A stretch of DNA of 64,000 nucleotides from Phaeosaccion multiseriatum (taxonomy: Eukaryota; Ochrophyta, other classes). Shown one piece after another: positions 1-10,654 of this stretch (position 1 is the first letter of the stretch; each line of letters opens with the position of its first letter). The notes beneath the pieces were generated by a model. It made no database searches and had not been told where the DNA came from. It was given only the letters and a program-made list of their open reading frames with translations. The position numbers were made by a program, and so were the translations under genes. The stretch is taken from assembly GCA_965112735.1 (NCBI GenBank), contig OZ218950.1:3534001-3598000 (forward strand), given 5' to 3'.

Positions 1-587
1 GGTGTGAGGTGTGAGGTGTGAATGAACTGGATGCAGCAGAGAGAGATCCGGTTTGCGGCGGTGGAAGAGGGAAACGTAAACACACGACCTAGCGGTTGGG
101 GAATGGTAGTAGAAGACTTATAGGAAACAGGAGAGGGAGAGAGGAGGGCGATAATAGGATAGAGGAAGGGGACTTTCTGCTTGAGCAAGCCTCCGCAGGG
201 GAATGTGAATGTGGGTATATAGACACCCGGCAGATGCCTTGCAAAGCAAATCACGGCCACAAGAGAGGCGGGAAGGGGGCGTGAGAAACAACCACCTTCC
301 TTGCTGACAAAACGCACATTCTACAACAGTATTTTATATCAACTGTATGCACAAGTATTTTCATGGGGCCTCCCCGCCTTGGGGCAGAAAAGACTTCTCT
401 CAGTGATTAGTAAGGCCTCCCGCCGCTCCTCCAAGGCTGTCCTAAAGGGGCGGAAGGAGTTGATGACCACGCCAGCACCGCACCCGTCTCCGGCCACTGT
501 GTGCAGGTCTGGTCGGTGTGCTCCTCCCCCCTCTTCACTTGCTCTCCGCGCTCCCCGCCTTCCCTTCACTGTGTGTCTCTCTCTCTA
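1..587. other. Left-edge intergenic region, no gene supported
   Basis: The first bases are a short tandem GGTGTGA repeat. The rest is purine- and pyrimidine-rich sequence with only short overlapping open frames on both strands, none showing a recognisable domain. It probably holds the 3' untranslated region of the minus-strand AAA+ gene that ends at 588. Confidence 0.5.
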
Positions 588-2680
588 TCACGTGTCTTCG
601 TCCTCCTCCATCTTGCGCCGGAAGGCCTGTTCCTTGTCCACTGCCCGTGCCATGGCGTCCAAGAAGGCGCCACAGGAGCAGGAGGCACGCTGCACAAAGA
701 AAGCGTGCGCCTGAAACGGGAGTTTTCGAAGTGCCCTGCCACTCAATCCCTCCCCCTGTTCACAGATGTACAGCAGACGCGAGCCGTACTGTGCCACTAA
801 GAGTTGCTGCTGCTCATGCTGCTGCTGCGGCTGGGGCCGCGATTGGTATTCTTCCACCGCTGTTGTCGTCGTCGTCGTTGTTGTTGTTGCTGCTACTGCG
901 ACTGAATACTCCGGCACGGGCCTCGGAGGGTTGATGATACCAACCCGCATCAACTCATCGAGGCAGCTCCTCAAGATGACGTACCGGGCATGGCAGGAGG
1001 GTAGACCGATGTACTGCTTTACGTCGGCACGGTCGCTGCGGAGAGGGGAGGAAGGAAATGTAGAGTCATCAGCCATTTGAACACTCTCGTTCAGCGAAAC
1101 GTGACCCACACACATATGCACACACACACGCACACACACATACACACACGTACATGAAGGCGAGGTCGATAGCCTTGGAGATGTTGGAGGTACAGAGAAT
1201 GAGCACGTTCTCTCGGCTGCTGAGTGCGTCGATCTGTGTCAGCACGGCGTTGACCACTCGGATGGCGTCTGAGGGCTCATTCCCGCTCATGGCAGAGGAA
1301 CGGGCTGCCGCCAGGCTCTCCACCTCGTCGATGAGTATACACACAAGGCAGTCTTCGTCATCCGCCTGGTCGCGAATATGGTCAAATAGCTTCTGGACGA
1401 GCTTCCCGCTCTCGCTGAACCACTTGCTAAAGAGGCTGTGCGCGTTGATCTCCAGGAGCTGCGTGCTCCCGAAGCGGTGGTTGAGCCTGATGCTGAGCTT
1501 GTGTGCCAGCGCCTTGCACAGAGAGGTTTTGCCTGGGCATGCAAGTGCGTGTGAGTGCGTGCGTGCGTGCGTGTGTGTGAGTGCGTACGTGTGTGTATAT
1601 ATGTGTGTGTGAGTGCGTGTGCGCACGAGCGCGTCACAGAGAGCAGACGGAGAAAGGAGGAGTAGAAACATCCGCCCTCTGGGAGTACGGAAAGTAAGAG
1701 CCGGGCTGGAGTTCGCAGTCAAATCCGGAACAGAGTCACACTTACACCCCGGCACCGCCATTCAATAGGTCCACACGTTCGCTGCACTGACCTGTCCCCG
1801 GGGGCCCGTGCAGCATGAACACCCTATTCACGGCAATGACGTGCCGACTGACGCTCTTGTCCGAGAACAAGAGCGCCGTTGCCGCATACTCCAGCAGCTG
1901 ACGCTTGATCTCCTCCTCGATCACCAGGCTTTCCCACAGGCCCTGCAGCTCCTCTGCAGGCAGCAGCCACTGATCGCACGCGTTGACCTCTTCCCCGTCC
2001 GAGCAGCCGTCGATCACCTCCTGCTCTGCTCCGTCTGAAGAGAGGCTGAACACGCGCACACGGAGCTCTGCCTGCCAAAAGGACACCGTCGAAAGCCCCC
2101 CCCCGATGTCCACAATGGCTGCGCTGAGAATCATCTTGTCCAAGTCGGAGAGGTCGCTGTCGGTGGCAGGACTGGCGCCATCGTCCCCACAGCCGCCCGT
2201 CCCGCCCTCTCCACTCGCCCCGCCATTCTCATCGTCGCTACTATCTCCATCGACTCCAGCGCTGCCCTGGAGAGGGATGGTCCCCACTTGGTACGAGGAG
2301 TACGTCTGGAGCAGGGCCGTCACCCGGTCGTGCACGTCCACGAAGGACAGGAGGCACTGCGGAGATACGTTCACTTCCACATGGACTGCAATCCTGTCAA
2401 CCTCGCTACCCAGGCCATCTTCCGCTACTGAAGCGGCTCCAACTCCTCCTCCGCCTTTACCCGCTGCTGGGGAGGGTAGCACCTGCGGCCGTAGCTCCAT
2501 CTGCACGTCTTGTTGTTGATTCGGATCCTGCCGTTGTAGAGGTGGTGGCGGAAAGTGGTGCGGCTGCAGTCCGTGTTGCTGTTGCTGTTGCTGCTTCTGC
2601 GCCTGCTGCTGCTTCTGTTGTTGATTGATCTCATCGTGCCGTTGGTAGTGCTCTTGCTGAGCCTCGAGGGAGTACATCAT
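588..2680 (-). CDS. Pch2/TRIP13-family AAA+ ATPase
   Basis: Three exons: 1792-2680, 1154-1532, 588-1035 (571 aa). The family remodels HORMA-domain proteins (Hop1/HORMAD, Mad2) in meiotic recombination control and the spindle checkpoint. Residues 1-90 are Gln-rich low complexity and are followed by an acidic Ser/Gly linker. The AAA+ core has Walker A GPPGTGKT, split by intron 1, Walker [10 protein letters not shown], the sensor stretch LCTSNI, and a near-diagnostic segment [10 protein letters not shown], followed by the lid motif [14 protein letters not shown] near the C-terminus. Both introns end in normal AG and keep phase; they carry GT/CA dinucleotide runs. A Thr and Gln/His-rich insert lies between the ATPase core and the lid, so the protein is longer than the animal form. 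Divergent from the DHDP reductase gene, with 102 bp between start codons. Confidence 0.9.
1108..1155. repeat. CA microsatellite in intron 2 of the AAA+ gene
   Basis: Mostly alternating CA, interrupted by CG and TA steps. It directly abuts the intron donor at 1152-1153. A related GT-rich stretch at about 1545-1625 lies in intron 1. Confidence 0.8.
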
Positions 2681-2782
2681 CTACTGCACCCACTCCCGCG
2701 AAAACCTCGTGCATGGTTTCCGCGACGAGGCGGTTCAGCACATTTCACTTCCACCGCGCCTCGCCTCCCTCGCACACACACG
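2681..2782. promoter_or_regulatory. Putative bidirectional promoter (AAA+ ATPase / DHDP reductase)
   Basis: 102 bp separate the two divergent start codons, so both promoters and 5' leaders must lie here or overlap the genes. No TATA box is visible. Inference from spacing only. Confidence 0.45.
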
Positions 2783-5383
2783 ATGCGCTTGCTTGAGGGG
2801 TCCATGACGCTCTTGCTTGCGGTAGTGGGGCTCATTGCTCTGCCCACCCTCGGGCTCGCCTTCACCCCGAACACAGCGGCCAGGTAGGTTGCAAAAGGAA
2901 GCAACTACACAGGTGCTCCCCAACCCACTTGTACTCGATCTTCAGGAGGGCAGGGTCATCGCCCACCTCCCCGCCTCAGAAGTGTGATTTCTATCGTCTC
3001 ACTGCTTCCTCTCACTGCTTCTACACTTGCTGTGCTGCCTCTGGTGCTGTGCGGTTGTGCCTCGCCCTCCAGTGCCCTGGGTCATTGCAGCTTCGCCCAG
3101 CGAACACCACAGGCAGAAGCAGCATCAGCGCCTACCTCCACCTCTGCGACAGGGATAACAGGAGGGGGAAGTTCTTGGACAAGACGGGAAGCAATAGGCG
3201 CACTGGCAGGAGCTATAGCAGGCCCTTCCCGTGGGCTGAGAGGGGGGAGCGCTTTGAGCATGATTGGTCCCAAAGTGGGTGAATCGCCAATGGTGATGGT
3301 AAACGGCCTGCCCGGGAACATGGGGAGGGAGGTGGCCGCAGCGTGCCTCAGGAAAGGGATGAGGATTGCCCCGTATGGGCTCACTGGTCCCAACCAAGCG
3401 CTGGAGTCGGTGGAGGTTGACGACGGGGAAGGTGGGCCAAAGACGACAGTCAAGCTCATCAAGGACTTGCAATACGCGGATGGTGTCATGATCGGCATCA
3501 AGGTGAGCTTGAGTGCTCCAGCAGTGGGAATATATGCTGCCACGATGTCCTTTTCGGAAGGTCGGAGAAAGCGAAGAAGAACAAAAAAAAATGGAGGGGA
3601 CGAGCAGAAGGAAGAATGGCCTTGCCATCTTTGCTGATCTTCCTCTCTGCTCACCTTATGGTGTCCTTTTCTCCCTCTATTTCTTTCTTTCATTGCCAAT
3701 TTTATCCTTTCATCCTCTCTCTCTCTCCCTCTCACACACACACGCACACACACACAATCTCTTTCCCCCTCTCACTCACACATACGCACCACCGTCCCCG
3801 TCTTTCCCCAGGCTGCGGTGGGCGCAGACCTGGTGGTAGTGGACTACACCCACCCGGACGCGGTCAACACCAACGCCGAGTGGTACGCCGCCAACGGACT
3901 GAACTTCGTCATGGGCACCACGGGCGGCGACAGGGAGAAGCTCCTCAAGGTCACGGAAGACAGGTGGGAGCGTAGCGGCTGTACCACCCGTACCCGCACC
4001 AGCTTGCGGTCCTTGTCATTTGCTTTGAGCTCTTCAAATAAGGGGGGAGGTTGTAGTGCTCGCTCTCCGTCCCTCCATCCCTCCCACACAGCACGCACTC
4101 ACTCATCAGCACTACTTTCATCATCAGTCAAGTCTGCTCTGCTGTGCCCCCCCCCTAACCCTCTCCACCCTCCTTGTACCCCCCCTGCATCACTCGATTC
4201 CCTCTCGGTCACGTTGTTGCTATCTCTCTCTCTCTCTCAACCCTCCCCCCCCCCCCAGCGGTGTCTACGCAGTTATCGCCCCCAACATGGGGAAGCAAAT
4301 CGTCGCTCTGCAGGCCACCATTGACCACATGGCGAAGGAGTACCCCGGCTCGTTCGATGGCTATAGGTGGGTGACGTCCACAAGAGAGAGAAGTGTTTGT
4401 CTGGCTCTGGAGCGTTTCGGCTTGTGGCGCTCGTTTCCATACCGCATCTTCTCCTTTTCTTTCCAAGTCAGAGGCTTGCATTCTTCCCTTCCGTAGATTT
4501 CCAATCTGTCGGACTTGGGTCCCTGGTGTCTTCCTTCCAGCTGATCGGATTTCCATTCCCTCTTCCCCTCTCTCGCCCCACCCATGTCGTCCAACCTCGT
4601 CTGTCTATCTGTCTGTCAGCCTGACCATCACTGAGTCTCACCAGAAGACCAAGGCCGACACCAGCGGCACAGCGAAGGCCCTAGCCCAGGACTTTGCCAC
4701 GCTGACGGGCAAGCCCTTTGAAGAAGAGGACATTGTGAAGATTCGCACGGAGCCCGAGCAGATGGCCTTTGGCGTGCCGGAAGACGCCCTCACAGGACAC
4801 GCGTTCCACACATACTCTCTCAAGGTGAGTGAAAGGAACGAAGTACTGCCATGGTTGAGCAAAAAGTTTTTCCGCGGTGAAGCGCTAAGAGAGAAGGGGA
4901 AGTACTCCTTCACTAATTTTTCTCGACTCGTGCAACCTCACTGACGCGCATCGCCTCGGGTTGGGGGCCCTCCTCCTCCCCCTCCCCATGTAGGGCCCCC
5001 TCCCCATCCCGTTTTTGCCCCCTTCGTTTGTGTCGCCCATTCCCCTGTGTAGTCAGCCCCAACGCTCTCTTCATTGTCATGTAAGCGCCTGTAACACTCA
5101 CATCTGCCTGCCCGATCGCCTGTCTGTCTGTCTGCCTGTCTGTCTGTATATATATATATATATTATGTATATATATATCTGTCTCGCTCTCTGTCTCTAT
5201 GGTCTGTAGTCCGAGGATGGTTCTGTCGAGTTTCAGTTTCAGCACAATGTTTGTGGGCGGCGCTTCTACGCAGAGGGCACGGCAGACGCGCTGGCCTTTC
5301 TGCACAAGAGAATCATCAAGAAGGACGGGGGCGACAAGAAAGTATACAACATGATCGACGTGCTCAAGAAGGGGGGCATCTAA
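2783..5383 (+). CDS. dapB: Dihydrodipicolinate reductase, plant-type, plastid-targeted
   Basis: Six exons: 2783-2883, 3091-3502, 3812-3963, 4259-4366, 4620-4824, 5210-5383 (383 aa). Reduces dihydrodipicolinate with NAD(P)H in lysine synthesis by the diaminopimelate route. Family marks are the Rossmann GLPGNMGREV, then VVDYTHPDAV, FVMGTTGGDR, APNMGKQ, the substrate segment ESHQKTKADTSGTAK, TGHAFHTYSL and the C-terminal YNMIDVLK. The last exons align with the plant enzymes rather than with short bacterial DapB. The presequence starts with a hydrophobic signal peptide ending LGLAF-TP, the heterokont plastid signature. A twin-arginine-like TRREAIGALAG stretch follows near residue 65. The start is the first ATG before the signal peptide. 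Exon 2 could instead start at 2980, which is also in frame but would add a second hydrophobic run; 3091 gives the cleaner presequence. Confidence 0.92.
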
Positions 5384-5426
5384 ATGGAGGCACATGGGTC
5401 TTGTAAATGGAGGCACATGGGTCCCT
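5381..5426 (+). repeat. 23-bp tandem duplication spanning the dapB stop codon
   Basis: The stretch starting with the TAA stop at 5381 is repeated from 5404, with 20 identical bases in each copy and a period of 23. The second copy lies in the 3' untranslated region and also begins with TAA. Confidence 0.85.
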
Positions 5427-6078
5427 CGGCAGTTGTGGACTGGCTCCCTGGGCATCTCACTTCGTACCCTGCTGGGGTAGGAGGTCACTCAGGTGTATGT
5501 GTGTTTACAGGTGCGAGGACTTTGTGGTGTGCCTACAGAGCACAGCAGAGCAACTGATGTCACCCAATGAGAGTGGGGGGGAGGGCGGGGCTCTGTTAAG
5601 GAAGTTAATGAGCATGGGCAAGACAGTAGGCCAGCAGTTGATTGGCAACTGCTTGTTGGTGGCCGCCCATCCTCCCCTCCCCATCACTGCTCCTTTCTCT
5701 CTCACTGCGCATCTCCTCTGCATGATGGCGGAGACCAAGGCCCGCCCCTCCCCTCCTTTCAGCATCGCTTGAAGACTGTCCCACAGGCTCAGCAGCTCAG
5801 GCCAAGGACAAGGGTAGTACAGTGCTAGCCAAGAGGAAGGATAGGCCGGGAAAAGGAAAGGAAATTTTTCTCTCCTTCCTTCTCTCAAGTTAACTCTGAC
5901 CTAGAAATTAACAGTTGAGTGAAATTGAGAAAAGTCGCCTCCCGCAGCAGCGACTCTTGTCTCCGAGCCCCTTCCGTTCCGGGCCTTACCCTCTGCTGCT
6001 CTCCTCTGCAGCACCGGCCCGTCCACCTGCTCCTCCTCCTCCTCTTCCGCCGCCTTGTCCTCTTCCTCCTCCTTCTCT
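5427..6078. other. Convergent 3' region, no gene supported
   Basis: Lies between the stop codons of dapB (+) and the pseudouridine synthase gene (-). It holds the two 3' untranslated regions. The short open frames here show no domain, and the TCC/CTCCTC-rich stretch around 6020-6078 is the downstream continuation of the low-complexity end of the synthase gene. Confidence 0.6.
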
Positions 6079-8434
6079 TCATCCTCCTCTTCCGCCGCCG
6101 CCTCCTCCTCTTCCTCTTCCTCCTCCTCTTCCTCCTCCTCTTCGTCCTTCTCCTGTTCTTGCTGCTTGAGCGGCTGCTGGCGAAGTCTGACCCTTCAGCC
6201 TGTGGACGGTGTCCTCCTCTGCTGCTTCTCTCAGGACCCTCGCTTCTGTGGCCGCTCGTGCCACGGCTGCCTTCGACCATCGGGGGTCAGTCACAGCAGC
6301 ACCGGCGCGTGACGATGTGTGCCCTCTGCTCAGCTCCTTTGTGGTCAATGCTTTGCCCCTTCTCCGGATGGCCTCCTCGCCTGCGCTAAGCACCGCTCCA
6401 AACACTCCGCTCCTGCCCTTTAGAGGCTTGCTCCCCCCCCTCCTCCTACCGCGCTCTCGCTCCTCCTTCTTTTTCTCTTGAGCAGACAAGTCCATGTTCC
6501 GCTGCATCCGCTCCACCAATGATCTGTACAGAGGCACCTCCGCCACGCCTCCCGGTTTGACCTTCCCCAGCTTAAACGGACCGAAAGATGTCCGGATGAG
6601 CCGATTGACGGTGAGCTTGAGGTATTCGCACACCTTACGAACTTGGCGATTCTGGCGTGTCGTTGTGAGTTTGAGGGAAATAGACGAGGGGAGATTGAGA
6701 CCAACCAGGGCGTCGAGAGTAAGAAAAAGCGGAAAGGTTGGGGAAGAGATACAAAAAAATTCCTGCTTTCCCCCTCCTTCTCCTTCCCTCCGTGCTACTT
6801 TTCTCCCCCTTCTCCCGTCCTCCCTCACCTTCCCCTCTGTGCACTCGATGACCATCCACGTGTTCTTGTTGGTCGTCTCCTCCATCCAGCAGGTCATGGG
6901 CTTGTACCTGAGGTAGGGAGGGGGGGTGCGCGAATGAGAATGAGGAGGGAGAGGAAGAGGAAGGGTGAGAAGGGGTTCCACTGAGTCTGTTTGCAAGCTG
7001 CGGATAAGAGAGAGAGGACGGACACGGCAACACAGGCTCAAGGCTGGACGCATTCCTTTGTATACGTCCACGCACGATGGGAAAAGCTTTATCAATCAAT
7101 CAGTCAATCAATCGATTCATTGATCGATGGACGAAGAAGCATCGCTCAGAGCATCAATGGAGCGAACAGCAAGCCTGAAGAACGTACTTGATTCCGTCGA
7201 TGATCGGGCCGTTGCGGATGGCACGAAGCTTCTCCTTCGTCACCTACAGGCGGGTGGCGGTGGGGAGTAAGCGAGGATGGATGAGGAATGAGTGGGGCCT
7301 GGAGAGTAGGGCTCCTTCCTTCGCAGGCCCAAAGCAACGTCAGACAGAGACGACGGGTGGGGACATGTACGTACGTTGCCGTGCACTCGAACACGGTACT
7401 GCCGCACAATACCGCTGCCAGGGTGCTCCAGCAACCGCGCGAGGTCGCCGTCATTGGACAGCAGAATGAGCCCTTCAGTCCAATAGTCCAGCCTGCCCAC
7501 GGCCTTGAGGCGGTCGGACATGCCCACGTGCTTGACGCGCTGCAGGAGAGTTTGCCTGGGGGTGGGGGTTGTTGGGTTGGTGAAGAGCGAGCGAGGGTGG
7601 CGGTGGGGTGCACTTGCGTATCGCCACAAAGGACTTTTGTGGATGTTGGGGGAGGCCTCCCAAGACGGCAGAGGAGGACACTTTGTGCCAAATGCCAGAA
7701 GTGGGGGAGAAAATACGTGTCGGCACCTTTCGCTAATACGTACGGACATCCCGTCGCCAGTCACCCTTTCCCCTCCTCTCACACAGCCCCTCTCTCCCAC
7801 AGTCCCTCGATGACATACTGACATACCTGTCCTTGGGGTCAGACCTTGACACCAACTCGCCCGGCAGCTTGTGACACATCCAAAGCCGAGGTCTCTCCAC
7901 CTGCTCGCTAAGCACCTTGCCTTGCACCATCACTACATCCTTCATTGTGACGTTGAGCGCGGGCGAGGAGATCTTCTCCCCGTTCACCATGACAGCCCCG
8001 TCAAGACACATCTGCTCTGCCTCCCGACGCGAGGCGACACCAGCCCGGGCTATCCGCTTGCTCACTCGCATTGGCCCATGGCCCCGGCCCATGTCCTCGC
8101 TCGACACAGCCCCCCCCTCCTCCTCGGTTGGAGCGGGTATGTACTGCGGATACTCCTCCGTTTCCCTCAGAGTCTTCGGCTCCTCCGTCCTCGTCCCGCC
8201 ACTTCGGGCCAAGAAACTTGCCCATCTTTTCCAGTTTCCACTGCCGCGGAGACTGTTTCCGCCTCGTATTATCTGCGGGTCATCCCTGCGTGATTCTAAG
8301 CCCGTGCTTGACCAGAGGCACCTGCTGCTCGTGCCAACAGAGAAAGCCGTGTCCGAGCGTGCCGTCACCCTAGATGCATTCACAGGCTTCCCATTGAGAC
8401 ACCGACGCACGCCTTTGCTCACGCTGGGCCACAT
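6079..8434 (-). CDS. RsuA/RluB-type pseudouridine synthase, RGG-tailed
   Basis: Five exons: 7827-8434, 7375-7555, 7188-7243, 6829-6907, 6079-6651 (498 aa). Converts a uridine in rRNA to pseudouridine, probably in an organelle. The N-terminus (about 100 aa) is basic and serine-rich and could be an organelle presequence. An S4 RNA-binding domain follows (MRVSKRIARAGVASRREAE). The catalytic motif is VGRLDYWTEGLILLSNDG, with Asp in GRLDY as the expected nucleophile. Further on are the RNRQVRK-type loop (here KNRQVRKV) and LIRTSFGPFKLGKVKPG, typical of RsuA/RluB. After the family core, about 130 extra residues end in a run of Gly/Arg (RGG-like) repeats, which is not usual for the bacterial enzyme. 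The gene is convergent with dapB. Confidence 0.9.
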
Positions 8435-8540
8435 TTTCCTCTGTGGTTAAATTGCTGTGGTGTGGGGCCTTGATTTCCCTGTAGTAAGTCAATGAAAGTC
8501 GTGAACCAAACCAAGCATGTCGACGCCGTAGAAGAATCGA
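8435..8540. other. 5' flank of the pseudouridine synthase gene
   Basis: Short non-coding stretch between the start codon at 8434 and the first repeat element. It presumably contains the promoter; nothing specific is visible. Confidence 0.5.
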
Positions 8541-9135
8541 TCGGCCCTGGAAGAGGTTATCAGATTACTGATTACGGCCGGCGCAGCCGGCCTGATTACT
8601 GATTACTGCCGGCGCCAGCCGGCCTGATTACTGATTAAGGCGCCAGCCGGGCCTGATTACTGATTATGGCCGGCGTCAGCCGGGTCTGATTACTGATTAT
8701 GACCGGCGCCAGCCGGCCTGATTACTGATTATGACGGGCGCTAGCCGGCCTGATTACTGATTATTGGCGCCAGCCGGCCTGATTACTGATTATGACCGGC
8801 GCACACTGTAACCTCTTCCAAATCGATAGCCACAAGATATGCTGCCGGCACACGCCTCTAGCTCATGGGATCATGGCGTCGAATGGCGTGCCGACTGGGA
8901 CCGGCAATGGCTGATAGCGCGCCGGCTGGCGACTGGCCTGCCCTGCCCACATGCCTGTTCGACCCTGGACAAGGTCACATAGTCAGAAATTAGGCCGGCT
9001 GGCGCCAATAATCAGTAATCAGGCCGGCTGGCGCCGATCATAATCAGTAATCAGACCCGGCTGGCGCCATAATCAGTAATCAGGCCGGCTGGCGCCGGCC
9101 GTAATCAGTAATCAGATAACCTTGTCCAGGGCCGA
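8541..9135. mobile_element. Foldback-like non-autonomous element with tandem-repeat arms
   Basis: The outer ends are a perfect 10-bp inverted repeat, TCGGCCCTGG at 8541-8550 and its complement at 9126-9135. With few mismatches it extends to about 43 bp. The left arm (8561-8805) carries eight direct copies of a 30-34 bp unit, GATTACTGATTA plus a CCGGCGCCAGCCGG palindrome. The right arm (8985-9118) carries four copies in inverted orientation. Inside, AACCTCTTCCA at about 8810 and TCGACCCTGGACAAGGT at about 8960 repeat the terminal sequence, so this may be two nested or adjacent units (8541-8826 and 8960-9135). There is no open frame for a transposase and no clear target-site duplication. Confidence 0.8.
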
Positions 9136-10279
9136 GCCTGTCATTCCGCTGCCCACCTAACTTCTACTGGGCGCTGCGACGGCGATCGCTGATAGCGTGG
9201 CGGCTGACCCCAGCGATGGCGATAGCTCAACAGCGTGTCATGGGTAAAAAAAAAAAAAAAGGAATCATTACTGTAAAAAAGGTGCTTGTTAGATGGTGAG
9301 CATTCTTGCTCTTTGACATACAATAGTCCCATTTGACAACAACGGGGTGCCTCCTTCCGAATCGTAAGTCACAAAGTGAAAGAGAGAAGCCTGTGAACCT
9401 GTGGAACGGAAGCAACACACAACTCAGGCATCCCTGGCTCGCGAACAACTCTATGACTTTGCTCGCTCACTTCGCTCCTTCGCTCCGGCTCACTCCATCA
9501 AATCGAGCCAGAGGATCAATCGAGGGGCCGGGGCGGCCGTATAGTCGTGTAGCTGCCGTCTGGGTGTAGAGCAGAAGCAGTTATGGTAGCAGGGGTCGTC
9601 CGTCTGCGAGAGACGCTGGTGTCCCAAGTTCCACCCAATCTTCAACTGTTTGGAGGGAACCACTCTGGCTACTTCCCTGGCTTCCCTACCACGGGGCGTA
9701 CCTCCTCTCCGAGGGAAGGGTCTCTTCACCTGCCCCTCCCGCCGATCAGCCGTTGAGCTTTACCCTGCCTGTGGCAGTCCCGAGGGAAGGAGGGGCCTCA
9801 CCCAGGTCCCACTCCCCCCTCACCGCCGGCGGCTGTGCCTCCAATGGTCGCCTGGCCATAAAAATCCCGCCTTGCACCGCCCTGTTCAAGGATGGGTTCT
9901 TGTTGTTCATGCTCGCATTCCTCGCCGCTACAAGTAGTGGTGGCCTGCAGAGTCTCTGGTCTGTGGCACTGCAGTAGTACCTCGGGCAGTGGTCTTACAA
10001 GATAGTACAGCAAGCGACTGCTGGGGGACGACCCATTTCCGAGGTGCCCCCTCTAGGTAAGAAGCTGAAGGACCATCGCCAGCGCAGTCCAAACTCATGT
10101 GAGCGACACAGCGGGCCTGGCTGGCCGGCGCGCATTTGGTTTCCATGGAAACTGATTTACCCCAGGGCTCGCTCCAATGCCTTGGTTCCCCGGGAGTGAC
10201 CAAGCAGCTCCAGCAGCATAGCCCTGGAGGCCATGTATCCTCCCCCCCCCCCTCTTTTCTTTCGTATCCTCCTCTCCTG
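9136..10279. other. Intergenic region, no gene supported
   Basis: Begins with GCTGATAGCGTGG-like sequence shared with the repeat at 48.1-48.35 kb. A poly-A run lies at 9246-9260 and a CGCTC-rich motif cluster near 9460-9490. A plus-strand frame to about 9977 contains a short hydrophobic stretch but has no ATG-led start and no family resemblance, so it is not called. Confidence 0.5.
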
Positions 10280-10579
10280 CTACATGTCCTCCTCGAGCTT
10301 CTCCAATCCATTCAACTTGTACCACCTCTGCATGTAGAAGAGCCAGCCGCAGACCGCCAGAGCGACCCCCACAGCTCCTCCAAAGAAGAAGAAGACATCC
10401 CGCATAGCCCTCTTCTCTCGGAGCCTCATTTCCCGGGCCAGGCTTCGCCTTTTGGTCACGGCCTCAAGGTCCTGTTGCTCCTCCTCCTGCGGGGCATCCA
10501 TGATGCCTAGAAGAGGAGACGTCTCATTCTCTATAGCGTCCGGATAGGGCCCCCTCTCATGTCTTAAGCCAAGCGCCAT
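10280..10579 (-). CDS. Small single-pass membrane protein, unknown
   Basis: 99 aa, single exon. Residues 1-65 are charged and probably helical (EEEQQDLEAVTKRRSLAREMRL). One strongly hydrophobic segment follows (VFFFFGGAVGVALAVCGWLFYM) and then a short basic/acidic tail ending EEDM. There is no signal peptide, so a tail-anchored-like or N-in topology is plausible. No family is recognised. It sits alone between two repeat elements. The open frame with an ATG and one well-formed transmembrane helix supports a real gene, but nothing else does. Confidence 0.5.
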   Translation of the reverse strand: MALGLRHERGPYPDAIENETSPLLGIMDAPQEEEQQDLEAVTKRRSLAREMRLREKRAMRDVFFFFGGAVGVALAVCGWLFYMQRWYKLNGLEKLEEDM

Positions 10580-10654
10580 GATGAAAGATTCTTTCTGTAT
10601 TGTGGAGGAGACGAAAACCGTTACACACTATCCAACTTAAACTTCGGGGTCTCT

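Noticed and set aside
2984-3090. GTG-initiated start for DHDP reductase at 2984
   Set aside because: Not an ATG. The region is pyrimidine-rich with a good CAG acceptor at 3090, and splicing to the upstream signal peptide exon keeps phase.
5885-6280. Minus-strand frame coding a long Arg/Lys run
   Set aside because: A shadow of the CTC/TCC-rich end of the pseudouridine synthase gene; the spliced frame ending at 6079 carries the family motifs.
8561-8805. Regular 30-34 bp repeats that could suggest a CRISPR array
   Set aside because: There are no unique spacers between constant repeats, the unit is itself a near-palindrome, and an inverted copy follows. The host is eukaryotic.
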